Of a stretch of DNA of 64,000 bases, positions 63,949-64,000 are shown in pieces. This DNA is from Bog-473 sp963779735 (lineage in GTDB: Bacteria > Actinomycetota > Acidimicrobiia > Acidimicrobiales > RAAP-2), in assembly GCA_963779735.1 (NCBI GenBank), contig CAVZZJ010000006.1, positions 248,001 to 312,000 of the forward strand. The letters are read 5' to 3'. The position numbers were made by a program, and so were the translations under genes. Below the pieces are notes generated by a model that had not been told where the DNA came from, did no database searches, and worked only from the letters and a program-made list of their open reading frames with translations. Position 1 is the first letter of the stretch; each line of letters begins with the position of its first letter.

Positions 63949-64000
63949 TCAGCGAGCCATCTCTCCTGCGTCGACGAGCAGGGTGCTGCCGGTCATGAAC
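63949..64000 (-). CDS. SDR C-terminal fragment (cut by right edge)
   Basis: The last 16 codons and stop of a minus-strand gene: FMTGSTLLVDAGEMAR, the C-terminal TG-x-x-x-x-V-D-(A/G)-G strand of short-chain dehydrogenases. The rest lies beyond base 64000. Confidence 0.72.
   Translation of the reverse strand, partial: FMTGSTLLVDAGEMAR

Noticed and set aside
1..64000. tRNA, rRNA, CRISPR, integrase, transposase or prophage signals
   Set aside because: None was recognised by eye; the decayed genes show no flanking insertion-sequence ends.

Overview
The window is GC-rich DNA, densely coded on both strands, and looks like an actinobacterium, possibly an uncultivated Acidimicrobiia-like or mycobacteria-like lineage. 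The evidence is an NDMA-dependent (nicotinoprotein) alcohol dehydrogenase, a mycothiol-type DinB/maleylpyruvate isomerase-fold protein, a DUF6629 membrane protein, a P450-type [3Fe-4S] ferredoxin, many acyl-CoA and CaiB/BaiF proteins, frequent GTG/TTG starts and likely leaderless genes. No rRNA, tRNA, CRISPR array or transposase was seen.

Layout. 1-9.5 kb is an oxidative catabolic island. On the minus strand it holds NDMA-ADH, a Baeyer-Villiger-type monooxygenase, a P450 and an amidohydrolase cut by the left edge, then a small ferredoxin with an epoxide hydrolase and a SnoaL-like protein. A decayed aldehyde dehydrogenase, a second amidohydrolase and a VOC protein lie between or beside them. 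9.5-12.1 kb is a two-subunit acyl-CoA dehydrogenase pair whose first gene is frameshifted. 12.1-16 kb has an orphan peptide-type ABC binding protein next to what look like remnants of its lost permease/ATPase genes, then a TauD dioxygenase diverging from a frameshifted LysR gene. 16-22.4 kb has an arylsulfatase, acyl-CoA desaturase, DUF6629 protein, glycosyltransferase and small ORFs. 22.4-31 kb has two divergent enoyl-CoA hydratases, an HD protein, an SDR, a wrecked LivM-LivG transporter, DHFR, a cysteine-less DksA-like protein, a DinB-fold protein and DUF2252.

31-39.7 kb is the most coherent part. A six-gene minus-strand operon encodes a ferredoxin-dependent 2-oxoacid oxidoreductase (gamma-delta-alpha-beta), an acyl-CoA ligase-like protein and a TetR regulator, with 4-bp overlaps at all five junctions. 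Its promoter has a perfect 15-bp palindrome at the predicted transcription start. Diverging from it is an acyl-CoA dehydrogenase (frameshifted) plus two CaiB/BaiF CoA-transferase genes, with its own promoter overlapped by a long dyad. The likely logic is conversion of 2-oxo acids and acyl chains to CoA thioesters, CoA exchange and dehydrogenation under TetR control; the substrate is unknown.

39.7-64 kb carries two more amidohydrolases, two large alpha/beta hydrolases (one with a C-terminal PKD-like domain), SnoaL/VOC/ABM/cupin small proteins, a second P450, SDRs, an SQR-like flavoprotein, a tyrosine phosphatase, a second acyl-CoA ligase, an APH-like kinase, an AidB-type acyl-CoA dehydrogenase behind two membrane proteins, a CPA2 antiporter, a TatA/B protein and an SDR cut by the right edge.

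Five single-base-type frameshifts lie in four otherwise intact genes or gene relics, several at homopolymers. They may be assembly errors or real decay; the aldehyde dehydrogenase and the two ABC transporter remnants cannot be explained by base-calling alone.
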